Shown: positions 16,060 through 24,175 of the stretch, in pieces
Layout of the letters: the number at the start of each line of letters is the position of its first letter
Position numbering within the stretch: position 1 is the stretch's first letter
Assembly (NCBI RefSeq): GCF_000422585.1
Contig: NZ_KE383882.1
Location: 79,669 to 143,668, forward strand
DNA from: Hugenholtzia roseola DSM 9546
GTDB taxonomy: Bacteria; Bacteroidota; Bacteroidia; Cytophagales; Bernardetiaceae
DNA: 64,000 nt
Direction: 5' to 3'
Notes under the pieces: generated by a model
What the model saw: the letters and a program-made list of their open reading frames with translations, nothing else
What the model was told of the DNA's origin: nothing
Database searches by the model: none
Position numbers and translations under genes: made by a program

Positions 16060-16455
16060 CTATTCGCTCGCCTTCGGATTTTGGAGCAGAGCCGAAATTT
16101 CACGCACCAAATCGGCAGTATCGCGGTTCATCTGTTGGGCATCGATTTTGAGTTTGCCGCCGTTGGGTGTGGTGATGTCTATTTTGAGCTTTTGCCCGTT
16201 GGTAGTTTTGGTTTTTTCTCTAAAAAAGACTTGTAGGGATTTGACAAGATGCACCACCGCAGGCGCACCCAAGACAACGGCTAAGACCGCCTCCAATGCG
16301 CCTCCAGCCTCGTCGGGGGCAAGTTCCTTGCGCACAGTTTCAATCTTATCATAGTCTAAATCTTCGTCGTTTTCGAGCCACTGGCGCAAAGAACGGGCTT
16401 CCTTTTGGGCTTCCTCGTTTTCTAAGCCCTCGATTTGCAAAAATAGTGATGCCAT
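16060..16455 (-). CDS. effector-associated constant component EACC1-like protein
   Basis: This 131-residue protein matches the pattern I know for EACC1, the small constant component of effector-based conflict systems. It has a short N-terminal strand (SLFLQIEG), LRQWLENDEDL (23-33), a Gly-Gly-Ala helix GGALEAVLAVVLGAPAVVHLVK (51-72) and a C-terminal pair of strands around the Gly-rich turn KLKIDITTPNGGKLKIDAQ (89-107). EACC1 genes sit beside caspase, trypsin or other effectors, often with a regulatory NTPase. Here the caspase gene follows by about 105 bases, and no NTPase is adjacent. A possible promoter lies at 16528-16558. Assignment is by motif memory, not a profile search. Confidence 0.75.
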   Translation of the reverse strand: MASLFLQIEGLENEEAQKEARSLRQWLENDEDLDYDKIETVRKELAPDEAGGALEAVLAVVLGAPAVVHLVKSLQVFFREKTKTTNGQKLKIDITTPNGGKLKIDAQQMNRDTADLVREISALLQNPKASE

Positions 16456-16527
16456 ATTGGAAAAAAGAATGGAAAATGAGTAGGAGTGCGCCCTACGCGA
16501 AGGGCTTTATTCGTAAGATTACAATCG

Positions 16528-16558
16528 GCAAGGTAGGTATTTTTGCGCGATTTTGCAA
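16528..16558 (-). promoter_or_regulatory. possible Bacteroidota promoter for the EACC1-caspase pair
   Basis: On the minus strand TTG (16556-16558) lies 20 bases before TACCTTGC (16528-16535), close to the -33/-7 pattern TTTG-N19-20-TAnnTTTG. The -7 box has one deviation (TTGC for TTTG). The EACC1 ATG is about 70 bases downstream. Confidence 0.4.
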
Positions 16559-16576
16559 CTTTATTTTTTGACAACC

Positions 16577-16613
16577 AAAAAACCCCAATACACCGAAGGG
16601 TGCATTGGGGTTT
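16577..16613 (-). terminator. intrinsic terminator after secDF
   Basis: AACCCCAAT and ATTGGGGTT arms form a stem with a CCCTTCGGTG-type tetraloop interior; on the minus strand TTTTTT follows the stem. It lies 24 bases past the secDF stop. Confidence 0.85.
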
Positions 16614-16637
16614 GAAAGAAGGACAAATAAGGGCTTA

Positions 16638-19616
16638 CTACACTTTTTCGGCAGCTGATTTTTCCGCTTCCGCCTTGATTTTCCTACCTGAAAAATCTAA
16701 GACCAACGGAGTCGCCACAAAAATAGAGGAGTACGTACCTACAATGATACCCACAAAAAGAGCCAAAGAGAAGCCGCGCAACACTTCGCCCCCAAAGACG
16801 AGCAGAATCAAAATCACAACCAAAGTAGTGGCAGAGGTCATGACTGTGCGGCTAAGGGTTTCATTGATGGCTTTATTGAAGACAGTAGCCAAATTTTGGT
16901 CTTCTCTGCCCACTAAGGTTTCGCGAATCCTATCAAAAACAACCACAGTATCGTTCAAAGAATAACCGATTACGGTCAGGATAGCGGCGATAAAGACTTG
17001 GTCTATTTCCAAATTCAGACCCAAAGCATAGGTAAGAGCAAATACACTCAACACAATCAAGGTATCGTGGAAGAGCGAAACCACTGCGCCTAAGCCGAAT
17101 TTCCAACCATTGAAGCGTACCCAAATGTAGAGGAAAAGCGCAATCAGCGAATAAATAACAGCAGAGGAGGCAGCATCGCGAATGTCGTCGGCGATAGTAG
17201 CCCCTACTTTTGCCGTACTTACAATCGTCGGATTGAGGTCTTTGTAGGCTTCTAAGCCTGTCATGACGGCATTTTGCACTTCGGTATCGATTTCAGAACC
17301 TTCCTGCTCTACTTTGTAGTTGGTCGTGATTTTGACCTTATCGCTGCCGTCGTAAGATTTTACCTCTACGCTGGCTGCAATCGCTTTCAAAAGGTCGGCT
17401 TTAATTTGTGTAGGCGATACCTCTTTTTCAAATTGTACCACATACGAGCGTCCGCCTTTGAAATCTACACCCAAGTTCAAGCCGTTGGTGAAAATTAAGC
17501 CCAATCCGATAGCAATAAATACCGCCGAGATGCCGTAAAACATCTTGCGCTTGCCCATAAAGTCGAAATGCGCATTTTGAAGGAAGTTTTTAGAAATGCC
17601 TGTTTCGAGTTTGAAATTGCTATTATCACCTTGTTTTTTGGTAATTTGTGCAATAAGCAAGCGCGTAATAAAGACGGCAGTAAAGAAAGAGCAAAGGATA
17701 CCGATAATCAACGTTACGGCAAAACCTTTGATGCCACCCGAACCGAAGACGAGCAAAAACGCCGCCGTAATGAAAGTGGTGATGTTGGCATCTAAAATCG
17801 TGATAAGGGCGCGATTAAAGCCTAAATTGATAGCCTCTGTGAGCTTGACCCCATTGCGGAGTTCTTCTCTGATGCGCTCAAAAATAAGCACGTTGGCATC
17901 AACAGCCATACCCATCGTAAGAACGATACCTGCGATACCGGGTAGGGTAAGCGAAGTGCCAAATTGCGTCATCAGACCAAAAACAAAGAAAAGGTTGAAA
18001 AGCAAGGCTGCATTAGCCACTAAGCCCGCTTTGGCATAGTAAAGCACCATAAAGACTACCACTAAGCCCAATCCGACCAACGCCGAAATGATACCCTGAT
18101 TTTGTGCCACTTTACCCAAAGAAGGTCCCACGACGGCTTCTTCTACAATGCGCGTAGGCGCGGGGAGCTTACCTGCCTTCAAGATATTAGCAAGGTCGGA
18201 AGCCTCTTCGATGGTGAAATTACCTGAAATAGAGGAGCGTCCGCCGCCAATTTCCTCATTCACACGAGGAGCAGAATACACCAAGTCATCTAAAACGATG
18301 GCTACTTGCTTGCCTACGTTTTCGCGCGTTAGGTTTTGCCAAGTTTTAGCACCTTCGGGGTTCATGGTCATGCTCACGTAAGGCTTGCCAAATTGGTCGT
18401 AGTCGCCGCTGGCATCAATGACTTTATCGCCACCAAGGGGCGCGATTCCGCCCATGCCTGCCTTAATGACGTGCAGGGTGTAAAAATTCTCGCCATTGTT
18501 TTCGAAAGTAGGCTTGACGCTCCAAAAGAATTTGACCGTAGAAGGAAGCAAAGCCTTCACGCCTTCGTCGCGCAACATGGCATTGACCGCCGCCGTATCT
18601 TTTGAAGCATACAAAAGTTCGTAAGGGCTTGCTAATTTGGCAAGCATAGGCGAAACGTTGGTGGGGGCTTTTGTTGTGTCGGCTTGTGCCGTCGCTGTCG
18701 AGTCGGTAGAAGTAGAATCGTTTTGTGCCACTTTGCTGCTGTCGCCTTCTACAAAGAGGTCGTCCGAAGTAGTTTCGGTAGTTGTAGAATCGGTAGTGGT
18801 TTGAGCCGTTTGTGCCGTTTGGGTAGTGTCGGTCTTAGGCATTTTATTTTCTACCCAATAAGTATTGATGTTCATCAAAAACTCTTGGTATTCTTGTGGC
18901 TGATAGACTTCCCAAAACTCCAACTTGGCTACCCCTTGCAAGAGTTTGCGCACCCTTTCAGGGTTGTCTGCTCCGGGTAGTTCTACTTGGATACGATTTG
19001 TCCCTTCCAAAAGGGTGATATTGGGCTGCGACACGCCAAATTTATCGATACGGGTACGGATAATTTCAAAGGCGCGTTGGATAGCCGAATCCACTTCTTT
19101 GTCGATGAAATCCATTACATCTTTGTCCGTAGATTGGAAGGTGATTTTAGAGCGGTTGTCGGCGGTAGAGAAGATGTTGTTGAGTTTGTTTTCTCCTGCT
19201 TTTGCCTTGAAAGCCTCATAGAAAAGCACCGTAAATTTGTCTTGGCGCGAAGCCTGCATTTTTTGCGCCTCGTCTAAGGCAGCCAAAAAGTTAGGGTCTT
19301 GGCTATTGCCAGAAAGCGATTTGATGATATCGACAGGCGAAATTTCTAAGGTAAGCTGCATGCCACCCTGCAAGTCGAGTCCTAAATTGAGGGCTTTGTC
19401 TTTAACCTCCTGATAGGTGAAGGCTTTAAAGCCCAAATTATAGACCTCTTTATTCGAGATAGAGTCTAAATATTGGCGTTTTTTGGCTACGCTGCCTTGT
19501 GCGAAAGCATCTGCATCTTTTTCCACGCTACGCGCTACAAAGGTAAAAGAGAGATAAAAAGCACAAAGCACTGAAACCAAAACGCTGATGAAAATAATCA
19601 GTCCGCGATTTTGCAT
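16638..19616 (-). CDS. secDF: protein translocase subunit SecDF (fused)
   Basis: SecD and SecF are proton-driven membrane factors that pull exported proteins through SecYEG; here they are one polypeptide of 992 residues (ATG at 19616, MQNRGLIIFISVL). The SecD part has the first helix (about 7-27), DLQGGMQLTL (81-90) and the P1 region. A block of five helices follows. The SecF part begins near 690 (NAHFDFMGKRKMFY), with LGVDFKGGRSYVVQF and a second block of helices. Notable is an inserted low-complexity tract at about 260-312 made almost only of Thr, Ser, Asp, Gln and Ala, in the periplasmic portion. The fused form is usual in Bacteroidota. The gene has its own terminator. Confidence 0.96.
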   Translation of the reverse strand: MQNRGLIIFISVLVSVLCAFYLSFTFVARSVEKDADAFAQGSVAKKRQYLDSISNKEVYNLGFKAFTYQEVKDKALNLGLDLQGGMQLTLEISPVDIIKSLSGNSQDPNFLAALDEAQKMQASRQDKFTVLFYEAFKAKAGENKLNNIFSTADNRSKITFQSTDKDVMDFIDKEVDSAIQRAFEIIRTRIDKFGVSQPNITLLEGTNRIQVELPGADNPERVRKLLQGVAKLEFWEVYQPQEYQEFLMNINTYWVENKMPKTDTTQTAQTAQTTTDSTTTETTSDDLFVEGDSSKVAQNDSTSTDSTATAQADTTKAPTNVSPMLAKLASPYELLYASKDTAAVNAMLRDEGVKALLPSTVKFFWSVKPTFENNGENFYTLHVIKAGMGGIAPLGGDKVIDASGDYDQFGKPYVSMTMNPEGAKTWQNLTRENVGKQVAIVLDDLVYSAPRVNEEIGGGRSSISGNFTIEEASDLANILKAGKLPAPTRIVEEAVVGPSLGKVAQNQGIISALVGLGLVVVFMVLYYAKAGLVANAALLFNLFFVFGLMTQFGTSLTLPGIAGIVLTMGMAVDANVLIFERIREELRNGVKLTEAINLGFNRALITILDANITTFITAAFLLVFGSGGIKGFAVTLIIGILCSFFTAVFITRLLIAQITKKQGDNSNFKLETGISKNFLQNAHFDFMGKRKMFYGISAVFIAIGLGLIFTNGLNLGVDFKGGRSYVVQFEKEVSPTQIKADLLKAIAASVEVKSYDGSDKVKITTNYKVEQEGSEIDTEVQNAVMTGLEAYKDLNPTIVSTAKVGATIADDIRDAASSAVIYSLIALFLYIWVRFNGWKFGLGAVVSLFHDTLIVLSVFALTYALGLNLEIDQVFIAAILTVIGYSLNDTVVVFDRIRETLVGREDQNLATVFNKAINETLSRTVMTSATTLVVILILLVFGGEVLRGFSLALFVGIIVGTYSSIFVATPLVLDFSGRKIKAEAEKSAAEKV

Positions 19617-19790
19617 AAGATAAGGATATGAAATAGGTAATTGAATGAATAAAGTCGAGAGAAAGGGGAAGCACCAAACCAGCACTTCACAACCAAAAGC
19701 CTATCAATTTTCGAAGTCGAGTATTTTTTTTGAAATCTTACCCGCTTTAAAATTAGGTTTTAGGGCTAAAAGAGTACAAAAAGGATACGT

Positions 19791-20246
19791 TTAAGGGGCT
19801 TTCGTTGCGATAAAGCACTGAAAAAGAGCCTTAAAATGGGCTGTGGTAGGAAAAAAGTAGGTCTTTTCTGTTGTTCCGATTTTAAAAAATGCCGCAATGG
19901 GAAATTCGAATACAAAAAAAGGACTTGCCCAAGCTATTTTTTCTACCCAAAAGGCAGGAATTTGTAGCAGGGCATCAGTTTGAAGCTGTTTTTTAAAGAT
20001 AAGTTGGGGCGAGCTGCCTTCCGCTTCTTGCTTTTCTTCTGACGCTGCATCTTTTATAGCCGTCTGAAAGGGCGTTTCGAAGTGTGAAGGGTAGGCATAG
20101 GAAAGCCAAAAGGAAGCACTATTTCCAAATAAGACCCAAAACGCCATCAAGGACATCAAGACCGCCAAAGAGCGGCTTTTGAGCCAAGAAAAACGCTGTG
20201 GCTTTTCAAACATCAAAAAAGAATCTTTTGGAGAAGTGCGCATCAT
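19791..20246 (-). CDS. small membrane/secreted protein, unknown function
   Basis: Not recognised. I prefer the start at 20246 (MMRTSPKDSF, about 151 residues), because the longer frame from 20372 adds a Leu/Ile/Phe-rich stretch that would be a second hydrophobic segment just inside non-coding DNA. The protein has one hydrophobic segment (about 25-48, VLMSLMAFWVLFGNSASF), a charged middle with DAASEEKQEAEGSS, and a C-terminal part rich in Phe and aromatic residues ending in FIATKAP. It follows another small membrane protein gene on the same strand, the two probably being one unit. Bacteroidota often carry such pairs near envelope transport genes, but I cannot name a family. Confidence 0.5.
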   Translation of the reverse strand: MMRTSPKDSFLMFEKPQRFSWLKSRSLAVLMSLMAFWVLFGNSASFWLSYAYPSHFETPFQTAIKDAASEEKQEAEGSSPQLIFKKQLQTDALLQIPAFWVEKIAWASPFFVFEFPIAAFFKIGTTEKTYFFPTTAHFKALFQCFIATKAP

Positions 20247-20372
20247 AACTAAAAGCAAAAGAAATATCGGGCGCAAAGATAGGGGAAGGATATTAAAAAT
20301 GCAAATTCGCTTTTTTGTGCGGCACGATAGACCTAAAAAATGAGTATAAAAAATGGGCATAAAAAAAAGCAC

Positions 20373-20693
20373 CTATTCGTAAGAAATGGTGCTTTCGCTT
20401 TCGAAGCTATCAGAATAAGCCTCTTTTTGCGGGTTCAAATTTTGCGCTTTGGGTAGTTGCTGCCGCTCTATTGCGTCTTTTTTGTCCCCTTTGAGGCTGC
20501 GCGAAAGTTGGCAGGTGGCTTCTTTCCAAACCGAAGGGCTTTCTTTTTGTGTTTGGGTAGAAAGCCATACTTTTTGTACCGACTCTACCGAAGTTGCCGC
20601 CTCGCTTTGCCAATTATCCCAAACAAGTGTGCCAAGATTGAAAAAGGCAAGGAGCAGGAAGGCGAAGATAAGATATTTGTGCTGTGCTTTCAT
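20373..20693 (-). CDS. small single-pass membrane protein, unknown function
   Basis: Not recognised. From the ATG at 20693 (MKAQHKYLIFAFLLLAFF) the 106-residue product has one N-terminal membrane helix or uncleaved signal (about 7-23), followed by an extracytoplasmic tail. The tail holds a single Cys (CQLSRSLKGDKKDA), is rich in Ser, Glu and Gln, and ends in ESTISYE. It lies 126 bases before the next small membrane protein gene (start at 20246), the likely second member of a bicistronic unit. It is divergent from ornithine aminotransferase, with about 190 bases between starts. Confidence 0.5.
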   Translation of the reverse strand: MKAQHKYLIFAFLLLAFFNLGTLVWDNWQSEAATSVESVQKVWLSTQTQKESPSVWKEATCQLSRSLKGDKKDAIERQQLPKAQNLNPQKEAYSDSFESESTISYE

Positions 20694-20816
20694 AAGGTCT
20701 TCAAGTTGTGTGTGTTGATATAAAGACAAAAAAAGACGGCAAATCGTTGCATGGCGGCAAAAAGTTTTATCGTAAAAATTCTAAAATTGGGCGCAAAGCC
20801 TAAAAAGACACGCGCT

Positions 20817-20848
20817 TTTGTGGCTTTCGTTTGCTTTTCGTATCTTTG
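20817..20848 (+). promoter_or_regulatory. Bacteroidota-type promoter of rocD
   Basis: TTTG at 20817-20820, 20-base spacer, TATCTTTG at 20841-20848; this matches the -33/-7 consensus (TTTG-N19-21-TAnnTTTG). The rocD ATG is 35 bases after the box, so the leader is short. Confidence 0.8.
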
Positions 20849-20883
20849 TCGAAACCCATTTTTAACCACAAACACAAGAATTT

Positions 20884-22125
20884 ATGCTTACAGCCACTCA
20901 ATATAGCAGTCACGAACTAATTGCGCTCGAAGAGGCACATGGCGCACACAACTACCACCCGCTGCCTGTGGTCTTGGATAGAGGCGAAGGCGTTTTTTTG
21001 TATGATGTAGAAGGCAAACGCTACTACGATTTCCTTTCGGCTTATAGTGCCGTCAATCAGGGACATTGCCACCCCCATATCATCAAGGCACTGACCGAGC
21101 AGGCGCAAAAACTGACCCTTACCTCACGCGCTTTCTATAATAGCGTCTTAGGGGTCTATGAAAAATTTATCACCGATTTTTTTGGGTATGATAGAGTCCT
21201 GCCCATGAACACAGGCGTAGAAGGGGGCGAAACCGCCATCAAACTCTGCCGCAAATGGGCATATAAAATCAAGCAAGTACCTGAAAATCAAGCCAAAATC
21301 ATCTTTGTAGAAAACAACTTTTGGGGCAGAACCTTAGCCGCCGTTTCTTCTTCTACCGACCCAAGCAGCTATAAAGACTATGGTCCTTTCCTACCCGGTT
21401 TCGAAATCATACCCTACAACGATTTAGCAGCCTTGGAAAAGGCACTACAAGACCCTCATGTGGCGGGTTTTATGGTAGAGCCGATTCAGGGCGAGGCGGG
21501 CGTTGTCGTTCCTGATGCTGGATATTTGAAAAAAGCCTACGAACTTTGTAAAGCCAAAAATGTTTTATTCATTGCCGACGAAGTGCAGACAGGCATTGCG
21601 CGTACAGGCAAGCTCACCGCTTGCGAGCATGAAGGCTTCAAACCCGACATCTTGATTTTGGGAAAAGCCCTTTCTGGCGGCGTGCTGCCCGTTTCTGCCG
21701 TCCTGACAAGCCATGAGGTGATGCTTACGATTCGCCCCGGCGAGCATGGTTCTACTTTCGGAGGCAACCCTTTGGCGTGTAAAGTTGCGATGGCAGCATT
21801 GGAAGTAGTAGAAAATGAAAAGCTATCCGAAAATTCCGAAAAAATGGGTATCCTTTTCAGAAAACGCATGGAAGAGATGATAGCCAAAACCGACCTTGTA
21901 ACCTTAGTGCGTGGAAAGGGCTTGCTCAATGCTATCGTCATCAACGACACCGAAGATAGCCCGACCGCTTGGAACATCTGCCTTGCCTTGCGCGACAACG
22001 GCTTGCTTGCCAAACCTACCCATGGCAATATCATTCGCTTTGCGCCGCCGCTGGTCATGACGGAAACACAGCTACACGAGTGTTGTGATATTATCGAAAA
22101 CACAATCCTGAATTTTAAAAAGTAA
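20884..22125 (+). CDS. rocD: ornithine--oxo-acid aminotransferase
   Basis: A class III PLP aminotransferase that converts ornithine and 2-oxoglutarate to glutamate semialdehyde and glutamate in arginine/ornithine breakdown. The 413-residue length fits bacterial RocD. Landmarks are [18 protein letters not shown] (47-64), [14 protein letters not shown] (108-121), [12 protein letters not shown] with the PLP aspartate (231-242), and [15 protein letters not shown] with the Schiff-base lysine K261. The gene is single, with its own promoter and no rocA/rocF neighbour. Confidence 0.95.
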   Translation: MLTATQYSSHELIALEEAHGAHNYHPLPVVLDRGEGVFLYDVEGKRYYDFLSAYSAVNQGHCHPHIIKALTEQAQKLTLTSRAFYNSVLGVYEKFITDFFGYDRVLPMNTGVEGGETAIKLCRKWAYKIKQVPENQAKIIFVENNFWGRTLAAVSSSTDPSSYKDYGPFLPGFEIIPYNDLAALEKALQDPHVAGFMVEPIQGEAGVVVPDAGYLKKAYELCKAKNVLFIADEVQTGIARTGKLTACEHEGFKPDILILGKALSGGVLPVSAVLTSHEVMLTIRPGEHGSTFGGNPLACKVAMAALEVVENEKLSENSEKMGILFRKRMEEMIAKTDLVTLVRGKGLLNAIVINDTEDSPTAWNICLALRDNGLLAKPTHGNIIRFAPPLVMTETQLHECCDIIENTILNFKK

Positions 22126-22169
22126 AATAGGTCATAACCCCAATGATGTTAAGTTCTGTAAAAAGCCTT

Positions 22170-22310
22170 GTTTTGTCAAATTTGATACGAAATAAAATTT
22201 GGACTTAAACCCTAAGGGTCTTCAAGCCCCTTAGGGTTTGGGGCATAGGACAAGGCAATGCCTTGTCCCTACATTTGAATCTGTTTTTTTAGAATTTAAC
22301 ATCACTGGTC
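22170..22310. repeat. dispersed intergenic repeat, copy A
   Basis: The copy includes GAAATAAAATTTGGACTTAAACC (22189-22211, in two parts), a hairpin AAACCCTAAGG/CCTTAGGGTTT (22207-22240), the palindrome GGACAAGGCAATGCCTTGTCC in two halves (22248-22268), and CTACATTTG with a later AGAATTTAACAT. The same modules recur near 28309, 33738, 46698, 55848 and 62798. No gene lies in this 280-base gap. Confidence 0.65.
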
Positions 22311-22329
22311 ATAGCCCCTATTATTTGGA

Positions 22330-22366
22330 ATGAAACCCTAAGCCTCTTCGAAATGCTTGGGGTTTT
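22330..22366. other. AAACCCTAAGC hairpin upstream of the rhomboid gene
   Basis: AAACCCTAAGC and GCTTGGGGTTTT pair around TCTTCGAAAT. It is 40 bases before the rhomboid start, so it is either the downstream terminator for the rocD unit or a leader hairpin. Confidence 0.5.
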
Positions 22367-22407
22367 AAAACCTGCCGATTCCTTAAATTCCCTAACAAAA
22401 TACCACT

Positions 22408-23208
22408 ATGCGCCCACTTACGCCCATCGTCCGTGCCTTGCTTATCATTACCATCTTGGTCTTTGTGGCAGAGTACCTTCTGACGCTTCAAAATGGCAAT
22501 AGCGACTTATTTGTGCGCTATTTGGCACTCTATCCCTTCGAATCCGACCTATTTTATCCGCACCAAATCCTGACGCATATCTTTATGCATGGGGGCTTGA
22601 TGCACATTTTTTTCAATATGTATGGTCTGTATCTTTTTGGTAGTATTTTGGAAAGCCGTTGGGGAGAGAAACAATTTCTGACCTACTATCTCATCTGCGG
22701 TTTGGGTGCAGGCATCATTCATGCAGGCATAAGCGCGTGGGAAACGCAAGCGATAAAGGCAGATGTAGAGGTGTATTTGCAAAGCCCTGCCCCCGAAGAT
22801 TTTTCGGCTTTTTTGCTCAAACATTCAACAGAAAACTACCACAATAATTTAGGCTTTATCGAGGCTTTCGGAGAAAATCCTACTGATAATGAATACATTA
22901 CGCAAAGTACCGCCTTTGTAGAAAAGGTTTATTTGCGCAAACTCAATACGCCTACCGTAGGGGCTTCGGGTGCGATTTTCGGCTTACTTATTGCCTTTGC
23001 CATGCTTTTCCCGAATGTGGAACTGATGCTGCTCATTCCACCTATTCCACTCAAAGCCAAGTATTTTGTCTTGCTCTATGCAGGCATGGAAATTTATGCT
23101 ATCTATCAGGCGAACCCTGCCGACAATGTGGCGCACTTTGCGCATTTAGGCGGCTTTGTAGTAGGTTTTATCTTGTTGCGCATTTGGCAGTCGCAGGGGA
23201 AAGTCTGA
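22408..23208 (+). CDS. rhomboid family intramembrane serine protease
   Basis: Rhomboids cut membrane proteins inside the bilayer with a Ser-His dyad. The 266-residue product has GGLMHIFFNMYGLY (62-75), the active-site motif GASGAIFG with Ser187 (185-192), and HFAHLGGFVVG with His246 in the last helix. About six membrane segments are visible. A hydrophilic stretch of about 65 residues (110-178) lies between helix 3 and the active-site helix; it is longer than in GlpG and might limit access or bind substrate. Substrates are unknown. Confidence 0.93.
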   Translation: MRPLTPIVRALLIITILVFVAEYLLTLQNGNSDLFVRYLALYPFESDLFYPHQILTHIFMHGGLMHIFFNMYGLYLFGSILESRWGEKQFLTYYLICGLGAGIIHAGISAWETQAIKADVEVYLQSPAPEDFSAFLLKHSTENYHNNLGFIEAFGENPTDNEYITQSTAFVEKVYLRKLNTPTVGASGAIFGLLIAFAMLFPNVELMLLIPPIPLKAKYFVLLYAGMEIYAIYQANPADNVAHFAHLGGFVVGFILLRIWQSQGKV

Positions 23209-23350
23209 AAAGGCTACTACCCTGCTTTTGCTTTTTTTCACAATTTGTAGGGAACGTTTTAATTTTTTTTGGGGTTTAAGAAAAAAAACATATCTTAGCA
23301 CTCCACTTTCTAATCTTTTCTTTTTTCTAACCACTCAATATTTTTACGTC

Positions 23351-23620
23351 ATGCCACCAAAACCCGATAACAACCTCGTCTGGGCAATCGTTTGTACAGT
23401 AGCTTGCTGCCTTCCTTTGGGCATTGTAGCCATTATCGAATCCACAAAAGTAGATAAGCTCTACGCACAAGGCGATTATAGCGGTGCAGAGCAAGCTGCC
23501 GCTAATGCCAAAAAATACAGCATCTGGGGCGCAGCAGGCGCAGGCATCATCATGGTACTTTACATTATCTTTATGGTCGTCATGGGCGGTGCAGCTGTCA
23601 TGAGCGGCGGCGGAATGTAG
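23351..23620 (+). CDS. CD225/dispanin family membrane protein
   Basis: The 89-residue product from the ATG at 23351 (MPPKPDNNLVWAIVCTVACCLPLG) has the CD225 plan: a first membrane segment with a CC pair (about 9-28) and a cytoplasmic loop IESTKVDKLYAQGDYSGAEQAAANAKK. A second segment (about 60-80) follows. Vertebrate dispanins (IFITM) restrict viral entry; the bacterial relatives have no assigned role. It directly precedes a DUF2752 gene by 4 bases, a pairing often seen in Bacteroidota, so the two probably work together. Confidence 0.85.
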   Translation: MPPKPDNNLVWAIVCTVACCLPLGIVAIIESTKVDKLYAQGDYSGAEQAAANAKKYSIWGAAGAGIIMVLYIIFMVVMGGAAVMSGGGM

Positions 23621-23624
23621 TTCT

Positions 23625-24053
23625 ATGAATAAAATGCACATACAAGGGCAAAGGCAGGTCTGGGGCTTGCTTTTGCCTTTTTTGTTCGGAATGGGTGTGG
23701 TAGCCTTGTGGTACTTCAATCCGATTGGCACGCTCTTTTTCCCAAAATGTATCGTCTATACCGCTACGGGGTTGCACTGTTTTGGTTGTGGCTCTGGAAG
23801 GGCTGTGCATGCCCTGCTGCATCTGGATATAACAACGGCTTTGCGCCAAAATATTTTTCTTGTCCTGACGCTACCTTTTATCTTGTATGAAATCCTGCGA
23901 CACTATCTTGGCTTTTTTTGGGAAATAAAAATCCGCCCTTTTCCGCTACCTAAGCCCATATTGTATTCGCTACCCCTTATTTTGCTTATTTTTGTCATCT
24001 TGCGAAATCTGCCCTACTTTCCCTTTACCCTTTTGGCACCGATTTTAGAATAG
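23625..24053 (+). CDS. DUF2752 family membrane protein
   Basis: A 142-residue membrane protein with the DUF2752 signature: a Cys before an aromatic segment and LHCFGCGSGRAVHALLHLDITTALRQN in two pieces (about 50-76), where the CGSGRA core is conserved. About four membrane segments. Function is unknown. The start is 4 bases after the CD225 stop, consistent with translational coupling. A second Met (MHIQGQ) 3 codons on is also possible. Confidence 0.82.
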   Translation: MNKMHIQGQRQVWGLLLPFLFGMGVVALWYFNPIGTLFFPKCIVYTATGLHCFGCGSGRAVHALLHLDITTALRQNIFLVLTLPFILYEILRHYLGFFWEIKIRPFPLPKPILYSLPLILLIFVILRNLPYFPFTLLAPILE

Positions 24054-24109
24054 GAAAAGGCGGCTCACGCTATAATTGTAATGCTTTTAAAGGCTTCTAA
24101 GTTGCGATT

Positions 24110-24139
24110 TTTGTTTCTTTGCTAATTATCCTAACTTTG
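24110..24139 (+). promoter_or_regulatory. Bacteroidota-type promoter of mpl
   Basis: TTTG (24110-24113), 18-base spacer, TAACTTTG (24132-24139). The ATG of mpl is 37 bases downstream. Confidence 0.7.
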
Positions 24140-24175
24140 CAGGCGAAAAAAGCCCTTTTCCATTTCAATAGCGCA

